Part shown: positions 38,620-49,729 of the stretch, piece by piece
How positions within the stretch are numbered: the stretch's first letter is position 1
How the letters are laid out: each line of letters opens with the position of its first letter
Assembly (NCBI GenBank): GCA_963082975.1
Contig: OY720347.1
Span: 43,971,155-44,035,154 of the forward strand
Length of the DNA: 64,000 nt
Direction of reading: 5' to 3'
Source: Labia minor
Taxonomy: Eukaryota; Arthropoda; Insecta; Dermaptera; Spongiphoridae
Made by a program: the position numbers and the translations under genes
Notes under the pieces: generated by a model
Told to the model about the DNA's origin: nothing
Database searches by the model: none
What the model saw: the letters and a program-made list of their open reading frames with translations, nothing else

Positions 38620-39220
38620 CTATCTCGCCAGAGATAGTGTTGCGAACAGGAAAATTTTTAATGTCGAGATTTTTATGTTTTTATACGTTTTGAAGGTCCC
38701 TGAATCATTTTCACTAAAGTTGAGAAAAATGTCTGTCTATGTGTGTGTATATATGTATGTAGACAAGATTACGAAAAAACGGTTTGAGCTAGAATCATGA
38801 AATTTGGTGTACGGGCATTATTAAAAATTCGTAGTTTTCTATCAACTTTTGAGAGATGTAACTCAACCGGAAGAAGGTTTTTTTTCCTCTAAACTGATAG
38901 TAAAAATAAAAATATATGGTTGATAGTTTTTCACATGATTAAAAATTGTATAAAACTGCTATATATATAGAATTTCAGCTTTATTGAAATGTTGAAAGCA
39001 CAGGAATTAATTTTTTAACATAATACGATTTTTTGTGACGTGGTGCTATCAATAAAGAGCCAAACACGCACTGGTTTAATATATATATATATATATTTAT
39101 TAATTTTAATTTATAATTTATAATTATTTAATTTAATTTAAATATAATATATGTTATTTAATCCAATTCAAATTGCGAGATAGTCGAGTGGAGACACTCC
39201 AGCTTATTTTAAATTATGTC
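38620..39220 (+). mobile_element. Interspersed element remnant of unknown family
   Basis: The segment at 38620-38900 has TCTGTCTATG..., then a block ACGGTTTGAGCTAGAATCATGAAATTTGG typical of repeated arthropod elements (two parts: ACGGTTTGAGC and ATGAAATTTGG). Its first part, CATTTTCACTAA...GTTGAGAAAAATGTCTGT at 38704-38736, is repeated at 38298-38339. The end at 39045-39215 is the second copy of the repeat seen at 30521-30680. Limits are uncertain. Confidence 0.5.
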
Positions 39221-40155
39221 GGAGTGATATGATGCATTGCGAGTACGAGTGATAATGATTAATAATGAAAAATTAATCCTCCCAAACAATTTAGTAAGAC
39301 GATGGAAATATAGTCATTGTCACAGACTTGTGTAAATATATTATTTAAGTTATGTATTTTTTTTTAATTCTTAAAATTTGCCTAATTAAATATTTAAACA
39401 TTTCAACTTTATGAGTCTTTATTTTTGTTTTACATGTAATTTCCCATAAGCAATATCCCTCACACCTGCTCCGCTATTTCACCATCCCTGTTAAGGATAT
39501 TGCCAAAAAGTTTACTTTTTTATTTTTGTAAATTTTAGTAGTTTTATTTTAAGAAGAAATCTGTACTTATTGCTACGAATACCTACTAACCTTAGGTACC
39601 ATAAACACCAATAATCATGTCATAATAGGTATTAATTTTTAAGATTTAGCAAAAACCCGAATTCTGCGTCATATCCCTCGAGTTTACCTTATATTAAGAA
39701 ATATCTATCTATTTATATCTAAAAATCTTTATTATATAGATGATTAACTTGATTATATAATAGAGAATTTTCAAATTTGTATATCTCTTAAAAAAATTTG
39801 ATTTTAAAAACTTTTAAAAATATTACAATATTAAAATGTTTTACATATTAATCTCCTAAAACATATTTAAAATTTAAATCATTTTTTATTTTAATTTTCA
39901 AAAAATGTCATAAAAACATTTATTTTTTATATATTTCAAAATTAGCTCTTGTTAGATTAGATATATTTTTGTTGTACACTCCTGCCATCTTCATCATTTA
40001 TTACCAATTAATTTACTTATGTACCTACGTATTTATAAAAGGTTTGTTTTTAATGATTTATTTTAACATGAAATTCTTAGGTATAATTCTGTTTATAATG
40101 GAGAGTGTTTTAATGTATGTTAAGCCCAACTTACACGGGCTTAGTACTTGCCATT
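39221..40155. other. AT-rich DNA without recognisable genes
   Basis: No domain or repeat family was recognised. A 62-codon frame at 39969-40157 is AT-driven. Confidence 0.5.
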
Positions 40156-40157
40156 AG

Positions 40158-40370
40158 TTCGGGGGTGGGCAAATACTTTTAAGTGCGGGCTAAAATTAAA
40201 TTTTCAAAATCTCTTCCGGATCGGAGGACCATATTTCGAAAACACTAATAAAAAAATTTATCTTGTTTTATTTTTTAGAGAAATATTGAACGAAATATCA
40301 AAATAAGAGCCAACTTTTTGAACGGGCCGGCTGGCGTTCAAAAGGCCCACGCTTGTGAAAGAAATTATGT
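40158..40370 (+). mobile_element. Possible hAT-derived fragment
   Basis: It starts with CGGGGGTGGGCAAATACTTT, close to the common hAT terminal motif CAGGGGTGGGCAAA, and continues with GCGGGC and GGACCATATTTCG blocks common in non-autonomous hAT copies. The right terminus has no clear inverted match (GGCCCACGCTTGTG), so the copy is degenerate or truncated. Confidence 0.4.
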
Positions 40371-40741
40371 TATTAAAGAATTATTTAAAATAATAATAAA
40401 TATAATTATAATAAATATATATTCTTAAATATAATTTTATATTAATAATAATATTAATTATTAAAAAAAAAAAGAAAAAGTAATATTGGTGAGGTTCAAG
40501 AAAGCGAAATTAGGAGGTAATGTAGAAATAACTAAATTAAAAAATTAAAAATCAGTGAATTAATAATTAAACTTGGATGTTACATTACAGATTGCACTGT
40601 GGGAAACACGGTTGAATGTGCATAAATATTTCCATTTGAGTAATGAGCATCCGAATTAATTTTTTGAATATAGTTATATTTAATAATAGAATTTGAAAAT
40701 GTTGAAAAATTTAAATACTGTATATATGTAAAAAATGTAAA

Positions 40742-41290
40742 AAATTTAAATCGGGAGGCGCCTGTTATCGTGCAGTAAAGGGGCTAATTGCGTCAAAATT
40801 ATTATCAAAGGGGATAAAAATTAAAATATATAAAACAATTATTTTGCCGGTTGTATTATATGGGTGTGAGGCTTGGTCTTTGACCTTAGGAGGTGAGAGT
40901 AGATTTAGAGTATTTGAGAATACGATTCTGCGAAGCATTTATGGGCCAAAGAAAGATGAGGACACCGGGGAATGGCGGAGACTGCATAACGAGGAATTGC
41001 ATGACCTCTATGCATCTCCAGATATAGTTAGGGTTATAAAATCGAGAAGGCTGCTATGGGAAGAGCACGTGGCTAGAATGGGAGAAGAAAGAATGGCGAA
41101 AAATATATTGGCCGGGAGACCGAGTGGGAAACGTCCGCTTGGAAGACCAAGGACGCGGTGGGTGGGTAATGTGGGAAGGGACGTGAGAGAGATGGGAGAG
41201 GGTAGGGATTGGAGGGTTGTTGCTCAGAATAAGGATACTGCGGCCGTTCTTTCGAGTTCCTTAGAGCCACAGAGATAGATAGTTATATGT
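40742..41290 (+). pseudogene. LINE retrotransposon 3' part: C-terminal ORF and tail
   Basis: An open frame of about 175 codons ends at TAG 41276-41278. It holds A-C-Y-R-A-V-K, then L-Y-G-C-E-A-W-S-L-T, F-R-V-F-E-N, G-E-W-R-R-L-H-N-E-E-L, R-V-I-K-S-R-R-L, H-V-A-R-M-G and G-R-P-R-T-R-W. This is the region downstream of the reverse transcriptase domain in a LINE family widespread in insects (RTE- or Jockey-like; clade not settled). The 3' tail is CAGAGATAGATAG. The reverse transcriptase core is absent, so this is a 5'-truncated copy, the best-preserved one in the window. Confidence 0.85.
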
Positions 41291-41764
41291 AATAAAGGTA
41301 TATATATGGTCTAGATATAAATCAATAATTCAATTCAAAACTATAAATAATTTTAATAAATTAAGTTTATAATAAGTTTTTTTTATAATTATTGGCATCT
41401 GGAATAAATCTCAATTTTAGTTAGCTTTTTCAGAATTATTGTAAATTATTATTAATTATTGTTAAATTTAAATGAACTTGGCGAGGTTTGATCCCTAGAA
41501 CTCAAGTTCGATGGACCAGGATTATAACTAATAATAAGTTAATTTAATAAATATGTTTTAAATCGAATGCTAAGAAGAGAAGTATCTCTCCGATCACTCA
41601 TTATTTTTTTTTTTTTTTTTTAAATATAAATGTTAATTAAAATTTATACATATGTATATATATAAATATATTTATGAAATTATAATAATAATTTGTAGAT
41701 TACTATACTCAACAATGTAATTTGAAATAAATTAATTATTAACTAAGAAAATAAAATTCAGTTA

Positions 41765-42110
41765 TCTTATATATAAAATTCTCGTGTCACAAAACTTTGA
41801 AATCATACTCCTCCGAAACGGCTTGACCGATTCTTATGAAATTTTTTATGTATATTCAGTAGGTCTCAGGGCATGTCAGACTTCCTTTAGAAAACCGCTA
41901 ATTGGTAAGGTGTGTCCAGGAAATGCTAATTAATTAAAAATAGTTTAGTTACCATACTAGCTCATAGAGGCGCTGGTGGCAAAAATTTGAAATCTTATAT
42001 ATACCCTTATAAGAAGCTTCCAAACAAAAGCGGTTCATGGGTGAACGGTCTAAGGCGTTAAATTATGCTTTGCATCCCTCAGTTCCAAACTCGCAAAGGC
42101 ACATATTTTT
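41765..42110 (+). mobile_element. Helitron 5' end with a tRNA-like insert
   Basis: It begins TCTTATATATAAAATTCTCG after an A, the A|TC insertion pattern of Helitrons, and continues with a block (CTCCGAAACGGCTTGACCGATT, in two parts CTCCGAAACGG and CTTGACCGATT, then ATGAAATTTTT) common to insect Helitrons. At 42029-42104 there is a tRNA-like segment with box A-like TGGGTGAACGG and box B-like AGTTCCAAAC. The 3' end of this element was not found; the DNA beyond is a minisatellite and another Helitron. Confidence 0.6.
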
Positions 42111-42232
42111 TTTTTTTTTTTTATTATATATTTTTTTTACAAATTTATTAATTTTTATTATTATTATTTTAATATTTTATTAAATTATTTTATTTTATTA
42201 AATTAATTTTATTAAATTAAATTTTATTATTA

Positions 42233-42476
42233 AATTTTATTTTATTAAATTTTAATATTAAATTTTATTTTATTAAATTTTAATATTAAATTTTATTTTA
42301 TTAAATTTTAATATTACATTTTATTTTATTAAATTTTAATATTAAATTTTATTTTATTAAATTTTAATATTAAATTTTATTTTATTAAATTTTAATATTA
42401 AATTTTATTTTATTAAATTTTAATATTACATTTTATTTTATTAAATTTTAATATTAAATTTTATTTTATTAAATTA
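42233..42476. repeat. 28-bp AT minisatellite, about 8.5 units
   Basis: The unit is made of ATTTTATTTTATTAAA and TTTTAATATTAA. The marker TAATATTA recurs at 42253, 42281, 42309, 42337, 42365, 42393, 42421 and 42449, exactly every 28 bp. Units at 42309 and 42421 share an A-to-C variant 112 bp apart (four units). Confidence 0.95.
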
Positions 42477-42627
42477 ATAATTATGTCAATTAATTTTTTG
42501 TGAATAAATAAACAAACATAAAAAACTATATATAAAATTTGAATTTTCATCCATTCATTCATCTAAAATGATATTAACTTTCTCTCCTTCTTGGAAAAAC
42601 CCATATTGCCATCCCTAGCGTCAACTA

Positions 42628-44267
42628 TCTATGTATATATATAAAAAAGGTTTTTTTCTGCATATTGCAGCTGGATGCTCTGTGCTCAGAATTTAAAAAT
42701 TATTATAATATTTCACTTTTTATTTTAAATTCTAATATTCAAATATCAATTAAATTAAATAATTTATTCTAAAAGTTGTCATTTAAATTTATTTAATAAA
42801 ATATTTAGATCATATTTAACTTAATTCTTTATATATATATATTCTTTATATATATTTGAATATTTCTTCTTTTCTATTTGAAAGTGAAAGCTTAAAAAAA
42901 CAGAATATATTATTTTTAAACTTTTATGAATACAAAAATATTTTCTAATCGTCAATTAAAATGACTAAATTATATTATTTTTGTTTTTGTTTCAATTATT
43001 AATTACAAATATATTTTAAGTGCAAAAATGATTTCTTGGTTAATTAAAATATGTTTTTTAAACAAATGATATAAACGAGATGTTTTAATTTATGTCTTTT
43101 TTATATTTTTTTATTAATAGGCTTCTTTTTTTATTTTTAATTTTTAATAAATTCTCTTTTTTGATATGATATTAATAAAAAATAATATTAAATTGTATAT
43201 AAAATTAAAAATTAGAATATTTGAATTTTTTTAAATTTTAACACATCTAATCAATCATATGCATAACGAATGGAAAATTTTGAAAATCAACTTAGTATTA
43301 AATTCAGAAAAAATACTCATATATAGAATATAATAGACCATTCGAATATAATTTAAAACTATTTTTCTCCTTCTATTTTAAATTTTAAAAAAAACGGAGT
43401 GTTACGAAATTAAGATGCCTGGATAGGTAAATGGGCTGGAATAGGAGGCAATTTATAATTTTCTTCTAATTCAGATTGAAATTAATAGTGATAAGAAAAT
43501 ATATTTATTAACAAAATCTTAATATACAAAATGTAGAATTTGAATATGTAGAAGGATAATAATATTTGAGAAAATTTAAATCGAGGTAGAAATCGGGAAA
43601 CGCCTGTTATCATGCAGTAAAGAGGGTTATCTCATCAAAATTATTATCAAAAGGAATCAAAATTAAAATATATAAACCAATTATTTTGCCTGCCTGTTGT
43701 ATTATATGGGTGGGACGCATGGTCTATGACCCTGGGAGATGAGAGTAGATTCAGAGTATTCTTTCCAGCATATATTGGCCAAAGAAAGGTGAGGTCACCG
43801 GGGAATGGCGGAGACTGCATAACGAGGAATGGCATGACAGGCAGGAGACGTGGCTAGAATGGGAGAGGAAAAAGATATTGGATTGGAAAACTGTGCGGAG
43901 ACCGATTGGAAAACGTCCGCTTGGAAGACCAAGGACGCGTAGGAAGGGACGTAAGAGAGATGGGGCAAGGGCTCAAGATAGGGACACTTGGACACTTGCT
44001 GCGGCCAAGTACTTTCGAGTTCCTTAGAGTCACAGAGATAGATAGATATAACATATACAATAATATACAATAATAATATATATAATTAAAATATATTTTA
44101 AATAAGAACACAAAAAGAAATGAATGTTTTATGTAATATACTGATTGAAACAAAATGGATGAAAACCTTTTACTACTCTTAACCAAATACTGTACCACTC
44201 GGGGGGGTACAGGGGGCGGAGCCCCCGTCTAGGTGCGGAGAGCGCCGTAGGCGCTCGGGGCAGCTAG
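42628..44267 (+). mobile_element. Helitron A, carrying a LINE 3' fragment
   Basis: The 5' end is A|TCTATGTATATATATAAAAA. The 3' end has the hairpin GAGCGCC-GTA-GGCGCTC at 44240-44256, then 11 nt ending in CTAG at 44264-44267, followed by T. These are classical Helitron ends (TC...CTRR, insertion between A and T). A second palindrome of G5C/GC5 type lies at about 44213-44227. About 470 bp of LINE (43570-44040) sits inside, its tail ending just before AACATATACAA. No Rep/helicase gene is present, so it is non-autonomous. Confidence 0.82.
43570..44045 (+). pseudogene. LINE 3' fragment inside Helitron A
   Basis: It aligns with the copy at 40742-41290 (LYGW-A-W-S-M-T, G-E-W-R-R-L-H-N-E-E, G-R-P-R-T-R), with deletions and frameshifts, including loss of the H-D-L-Y-A-S-P region. 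It ends in the CAGAGATAGATAGATA tail. Confidence 0.8.
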
Positions 44268-46060
44268 TAATTGTATATATTTATCACTCTTTTCATAGAA
44301 ATATATTTATTGATTTCTTATTTTAAAAACTATTTAATATAGCATATTAGATGTCCTCTTTAGTTTGTAGGATTTATAATAGAAAGAAACGTTCATCTGA
44401 AAAGAAATTTACCAATTTAAAACTTTTTAATCTATATATAAATTTGATATTAATAATAATTATTGAAATATTTATATGGTTAAAAATAAATAATAATCAA
44501 AATTTTTTTGGTTGATATTCAAAATTCAATATGAGGAATAAAGTTAATTCCACTAGATTTTAATTATTCAAAATTAAAAAGAAAACAATATAGGATAGCC
44601 AAATAGCAAATCAATAAACAATAAAAAATCGAAATATTAAAAAAAACACAGAAATTGTGAATTTTGTCTCCAAATGGATAATCAATTTGTAATAATATTT
44701 ATATATTTTTGATTATATCGTTTGAGTTGACATACGTTGGAAATAAATTTTATATTTTCTTGTATGTTTCTTCATCTCTGTTCTGGATTCTTCCTAACAT
44801 CCTGCTTAGGTTGACTTCGCATACTTTTCTTCGCAGTTGTATTCGAACAGGTGAATAGCCAATCGAACTGGATTTGTCTTGAAATATCCATATGTGGATA
44901 GAATTTCCTTATCAGACATATCCAAATTAAATTTAAACTAAATTTCTACTTTTTTTAATTCATATTTTCCCATTAGATAACATTTATAACATTTTATTTT
45001 TATATTTTAAAGAATTTTATAACATTATTGAAATGAAATATAAATTATGATTATTAATAAAAAATAAATATTAGATAAGCAAGTGATGGAAAGAGTGGGG
45101 AATATAAAAATTAATTATAAACAGCGATATTAGTGTAATTTTAACAATTTGGAATTATATTATTGCAATCAAATTCTTTTATTTTGTTTTTAGTGTAACT
45201 TTCCATTTAAAAAAAAGTCAATTTACTTTTATTTTAAGTAAAAATTATTCATATCGATGCTGTGTTAATACGAGTTTTAATTTTTCAAAAAATGAATTAA
45301 ATAGAACGACTATATTATGTTTTGTAAATTTATATTATAGAGTACCTACAATATAAATTTGCATCAATTTCATTCAATCCTTAATAAATTGCCACTATTT
45401 CAATCTATTAATTAAAAAATATAAAAATTCCAAATTTTAAACTCTACTGTAATTACATTAAACTAACCTGCATAGAAATAAAAATAATATACATTTAAAA
45501 ATTAATTAAATAGTATATTTTTATAATAGCGGGTCGCATGTTTAATATTCTAGATTTACTTGATTGATATTTATATAATAATCAATAAATATATATTATA
45601 GCTTAATAAAAAAAAAAGAATTTAATATTGAAATAAGTTAAATATGTTTTCCCCATAATAGCAATAATTTATTATTAGTTTATCAGTTTATTTATATGTT
45701 AAAATAATTTTTAAAGTTAATGGTTTCGTGGTTAATTTGCTTGAATAATAGCGATTTTTTGATTTAATGAAAGATTATTATGATTTAAGATTAGATTAAA
45801 TCATTGATAATAAATGAGTACAAAACGAGGATGAATGAACGCCTTAAATTTAGACAACCATTCTAAAATATTGTGTTTTTAATGTTTTTTTCAAAATTTT
45901 TCTAATCTTATATTTCTATAAATAGATTCTATATATAAGGAGGAAACTACAATTCAATGCAATTTGAGTGTAGTTTAGCTAATTAAAGTTTTAAATTTAA
46001 AAGAGATAAGACAACTTTTCATATCAAATCAATTAATTGAATGAGAATTAATAGAAAAAA
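44268..46060. other. AT-rich DNA without recognisable genes
   Basis: Apart from a slightly GC-richer spot at 44790-44890, nothing stands out: no domains and no clear repeat termini. Confidence 0.5.
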
Positions 46061-46061
46061 T

Positions 46062-46286
46062 ATTTAATTTTTACACGCTTTTATTTAGTATCACAAATCT
46101 TGCAAGGTGAATTTGATCCACTTGCCAATGTTCGAATGAGCTGAAATTTTGCATACATACGTAACTCCGATGACAATGCAATATTCAGGGTCATCCCAGG
46201 TCATAGGTGACCTCGAAGAAATTATTAATTAATTAATAATAATTATTAATAAATTAATTAATCATTGACACTATAACCTGAAACCA
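46062..46286 (+). repeat. Interspersed repeat with CACGCTTTTATTTA end
   Basis: It begins ACACGCTTTTATTTAGTATC and contains GAGCTGAAATTTTGCATACA and CATCCCAGGTCATAGGTGACC, which looks like an insect interspersed repeat. The CACGCTTTTATTTA string recurs in both arms of the adjoining foldback. Confidence 0.45.
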
Positions 46287-46757
46287 TAAACCGGGTAAAA
46301 TTTCTGTCAAGACTAAAAATTAGAAAATAAAAAAATATAAAAAAAACTTTTTAAAAACACGCTTTTATTTAAATGCACTAAAAAGGAGAAAATGATTTCT
46401 TCACACACTCACATACACCATGATTTTCTTACAATTAATGATATCTAAAAAATAAAAGCGTGCAGGGAAAGGAAAAGAATACGAAGGACATTTCATTGTA
46501 TATGCACAAACCTTTCTCTTTTTTCCACTTTACTTGATAACCATATATATCTATTTGAAGTAGAATTTGCGTTTTTCCCTGCATGTTCCCTGCTTTCATT
46601 TTTTAGATATCATTAATTGTAAGGAAATCATGGGGCGTATGGAGAAATTATTTTCTCCTTTTTAGTGCATTTAAATAAAAGCGTGTTTTTAAAAAGTTTT
46701 TTTTATATTTTTTTATTTTCTAATTTTTAGTCTTGACAGAAATTTTACCCGGTTTTA
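46287..46757. repeat. Large inverted repeat (foldback), arms about 180 bp, loop about 100 bp
   Basis: The left arm 46287-46471 is the reverse complement of the right arm about 46569-46757. The outer 103 bp (46291-46393) match without a difference. Inner parts differ by small substitutions and an insertion of about 9 bp in the right arm. It could be a foldback transposon, or a source of long hairpin RNA if transcribed. Confidence 0.92.
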
Positions 46758-47434
46758 TAAAATTTTTTGAAGTGAAACTTCTTTAGCGGCGTCCTGACAT
46801 TTGGTTGAGAATGGAGAGTGAATTGAAAAATTGAAATTTCGTAACGCGTTACGTTACGCTAGGTCCAAAGTCCATGGTGCGCATGCGCGCGAGTACGTTG
46901 ACCCGGAATAATATTTCTCAGCTTCTACTGGGTCAAAGAATAAAAATTAGTATGACTTATGATCAAAAGAGGGCGAGATCTCCACCTTGTCCAGTAGATA
47001 TCGCAATTAAATACAATTTGAATTTAAATATATATTAATTTCAAAATTTGCCTAAACATTTATAAAAATAAATATACATATGAAATTTGTTATTTTTTTT
47101 TAATATTAAAAAATATTTAATTTGAGATTAATTATATGTAAAAAGATCAACTATCAAATAGATTCAAACTTTTATTTTCTTTGATTAGATTATAATTAAA
47201 TATTATTTATATTATTTAAAAATTATTATTTTTCTATTTATTAAGGATGTCTATTAAAAAATTGTAATTAACCTTATCATATGTCAAATATTATAGCTAA
47301 GTTTTTTTGAATTTTTTAAAATTTTTTATATAATTAATCTCAAATTAAATATTTTTTAATATTAAAAAATAACAAATTTCATATGTATATTTATTTATTT
47401 TTAATATTAAACGTATTTCATATTTTTTGAGAGA

Positions 47435-48030
47435 GATTAATAAATATATATATATTTTATTAAAAATAAATATTTTTAATTTTATTTCGAAATTAAATAA
47501 TGAATTTTAAAATATTTTAAATATAAAAAAATGTTAATACAATATCATTTAAAAAAAATTGGGATTAATAAATATATATATATATATTTTATTAAAAATA
47601 AATATTTTTAATTTTATTTCGAAATTAAATAATAAATTTTAAAATATTTTAAATATAAAATTTCGAAATTAAATAATGAATTTTAAAATATTTTAAATAT
47701 AAAAAAATGTTAATACAATATCATTTAAAAAAAAAGCGGGATTAATAAATATATATATATATTTTATTAAAAATAAATATTTTTAATTTTATTTCGAAAT
47801 TAAATAATAAATTTTAAAATATTTTAAATATAAAATTTCGAAATTAAATAATGAAATTTAAAATATTTTAAATATAAAAAAATGTTAATACAATATCATT
47901 TAAAAAAAAAGCGGGATTAATAAATATATATATATATTTTATTAAAAATAAATATTTTTAATTTTATTTCGAAATTAAATAATAAATTTTAAAATATTTT
48001 AAATATAAAAAAAATATTAATACAAAATTA
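47435..48030. repeat. Tandem repeat, unit about 176 bp
   Basis: The phrase GATTAATAAATATATATATA starts at 47435, 47563, 47740 and 47915 (spacing 128, 177, 175). Each unit holds ATTTCGAAATTAAATAATGA and, in the later ones, a doubled AAAATTTCGAAATTAAATAA block; the first is shorter by one such block. Confidence 0.9.
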
Positions 48031-48400
48031 AAAAAAGGCGGGAGTAAAATTTCAAAATGGATGCCATTTACGTCACCCATATATAATTTTCAATTAAGAA
48101 ATTAATAATGAAGCTGTAAGTTTCAAGAGATGTAATCAATAAAACTCAATTTTTCTTTATAAATACTATATCTAGTGTGAATTTGAAAAAAATCGTTAGA
48201 GCGGTTTTTGAGAACCAATGGTTATAGATAAATAGATAGATATATACAATTTTAGCTAGCATAATAAGATAAGATATATATCGTGAAATAATTAAAATTC
48301 TCAAGTCAAATATACAGCGTGCACGCATACCGACGCATGTAATTGTGTGTGTGAACATGGTCGGCGATTCACACGCCAACACATACAGTTATGTGCGTCG

Positions 48401-48916
48401 ATGACCATTCACGTTATTTATCCGAATCTCAACATTACTTTAACACTACTAAATCAATTTAAAATTATTATTGCATTTAAAACTGCTTTTCTCTACTCCA
48501 CAGATTTCACTATGCCGAAAAAAAATAACGACCAAAATTTAGACGATATTATTTATTTCATACACCGTTCACTACTGGTTTATAGCCACACAGGTGCTAA
48601 TGCACTTGAACGAGGCGAAGATAAAATCCCTCTAATTCTCGGGGGAGATTTTAATGTAAATTTTGGATCTGATGATTCGTTGCCGTTGATCAACTTTCTT
48701 CGAGAAACATTTGGTCTGCTTATAAATAACGATCCCAAGGAATCAACAACAAAATCTGGAACTACAATAGATGCTGTTTTTACACGTTATATAGAAAATA
48801 TCGAATCACGAACATATATATCTTATTTTAGTTATCACAAGCCATTAATATCAGTATTACCAATTGAAGCACCAACCGACAATAGTACAGGCAATGTAGA
48901 TATGATGATAGAGTAG
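48401..48916 (+). pseudogene. Endonuclease/exonuclease/phosphatase-type fragment of a Helentron protein
   Basis: The open frame runs to TAG at 48914-48916. From about residue 60 it resembles the endonuclease part of insect Helitron/Helentron helicase proteins: K-I-P-L-I-L-G-G-D-F-N-V-N-F, with the catalytic D-F-N, then T-T-I-D-A-V-F-T-R-Y, and Y-F-S-Y-H-K-P at the place of the final catalytic His. The first half of the endonuclease fold and the Rep and helicase domains are absent. The first ~55 residues of the frame look like run-on from non-coding DNA. In-frame ATGs occur near 48401 and at 48512; neither need be a real start. Confidence 0.7.
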
Positions 48917-49124
48917 ATAATAATAATAATAAAGCGAATATTTGTTACGAAAATTTTATACTGTTATATGTCTTTCGAAATGATCCCTTTATTTTTCTCT
49001 ATTTCTCTCTCACTCACACTCTCAACTAAAATTTATCTTATTCTCTAGATTGTAAGAAGTTTCACTTCCGCCACGTGTACGATGCTGCACATTTTGCTTT
49101 TTCAGAATTTTATTAGAATAATAA

Positions 49125-49273
49125 ATTTAAAGTGAATATGAGACTTGATCCATGGCTTTAGAGGACGGTAATAGATTCATAATATTTGAAAATAAAATAT
49201 CCCGCAAAATTGTTATGCAGAAAGAAAATGAGGTCACAAAGGAATTGAATAACAATAATTGATTATGCTTATA
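49125..49273 (+). pseudogene. Old LINE fragment, part 1
   Basis: A highly diverged copy of the LINE at 40742-41290. It keeps the order of recognisable blocks (GGTAATAGATTCATAATATT, AGAAAATGAGGTCAC, GAATTGAATAAC) and breaks off at ATGCTTA where the mariner MITE is inserted. Confidence 0.65.
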
Positions 49274-49727
49274 CGAGGGTGGGGTGAAAAGTTTCCGGCC
49301 TGACCAAGAAAAATGATGTTTTTAAATTTTTTTTTTTTTTGCTATATTTTTCAACATAATCTCCATCAACACTGATACATTTCTCATAACCGTGTTCTAA
49401 TTAATTTAATTCAATTAATTAATTAATTAAATTTGATTTGATTTAATTTAAGTCTCATCAGTTATGAATCGACGCAAAAATTCGTTTGGCAGCGCCAAAT
49501 TGTCGGTAGAAATGGTTTTTCGAAGCAGTTTTTGGTCCAACGTTAGCAAACGCGACACGCGCGTTGCACACAGCTTTCCATGTTCATTTGGTTGTGCAAA
49601 ATATTTTGCACACATTCAGCTGACATGGTACAGGTCAGCTATCTTGAATGTTGAAAAATAAAGCAAAAAAAAGATTTAAAAACATCGTTTTTCTTGGTCA
49701 TTCCCGAAACTTTTCACCCCACCCTCG
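49274..49727 (-). mobile_element. Mariner-type MITE with about 80-bp terminal inverted repeats
   Basis: Both ends start CGAGGGTGGGGTGAAAAGTT and remain inverted matches for about 80 bp (49274-49356 and 49645-49727). The element is flanked by TA on both sides (49272-49273, 49728-49729), the mariner target duplication. The minus strand inside still encodes a piece of transposase: L-L-T-L-D-Q-K-L-L-R-K and P-N-E-F-L-R-R-F-I-T-D-E-T, the region up to the first catalytic Asp/Glu of mariner. Most of the gene is deleted. Confidence 0.88.
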
Positions 49728-49729
49728 TA

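Larger units (their letters stand above)
46768..49072 (+). mobile_element. Helentron-like element remnant
   Basis: The ends show a short inverted match: GAAGTGAAACTTCTT at about 46769-46783 and its reverse complement AAGAAGTTTCACTTC at about 49054-49068, each followed or preceded by a GCGGC/CCGCC block. Between them lie a GC-richer block (46780-46990), a tandem array (47435-48030) and, near the right end, an endonuclease gene fragment. Helentrons, unlike canonical Helitrons, carry an endonuclease with Rep/helicase. No Rep or helicase remains here. The assignment is inference from these parts. Confidence 0.55.

Noticed and set aside
41484-41520. TTTGATCCCTAGAACTCAAG / AGTTCGATGG as a tRNA gene
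   Set aside because: No cloverleaf with paired acceptor stem can be made around it.
42233-42476. CRISPR-like array
   Set aside because: The units are contiguous with no spacers; it is an AT minisatellite in eukaryotic DNA.
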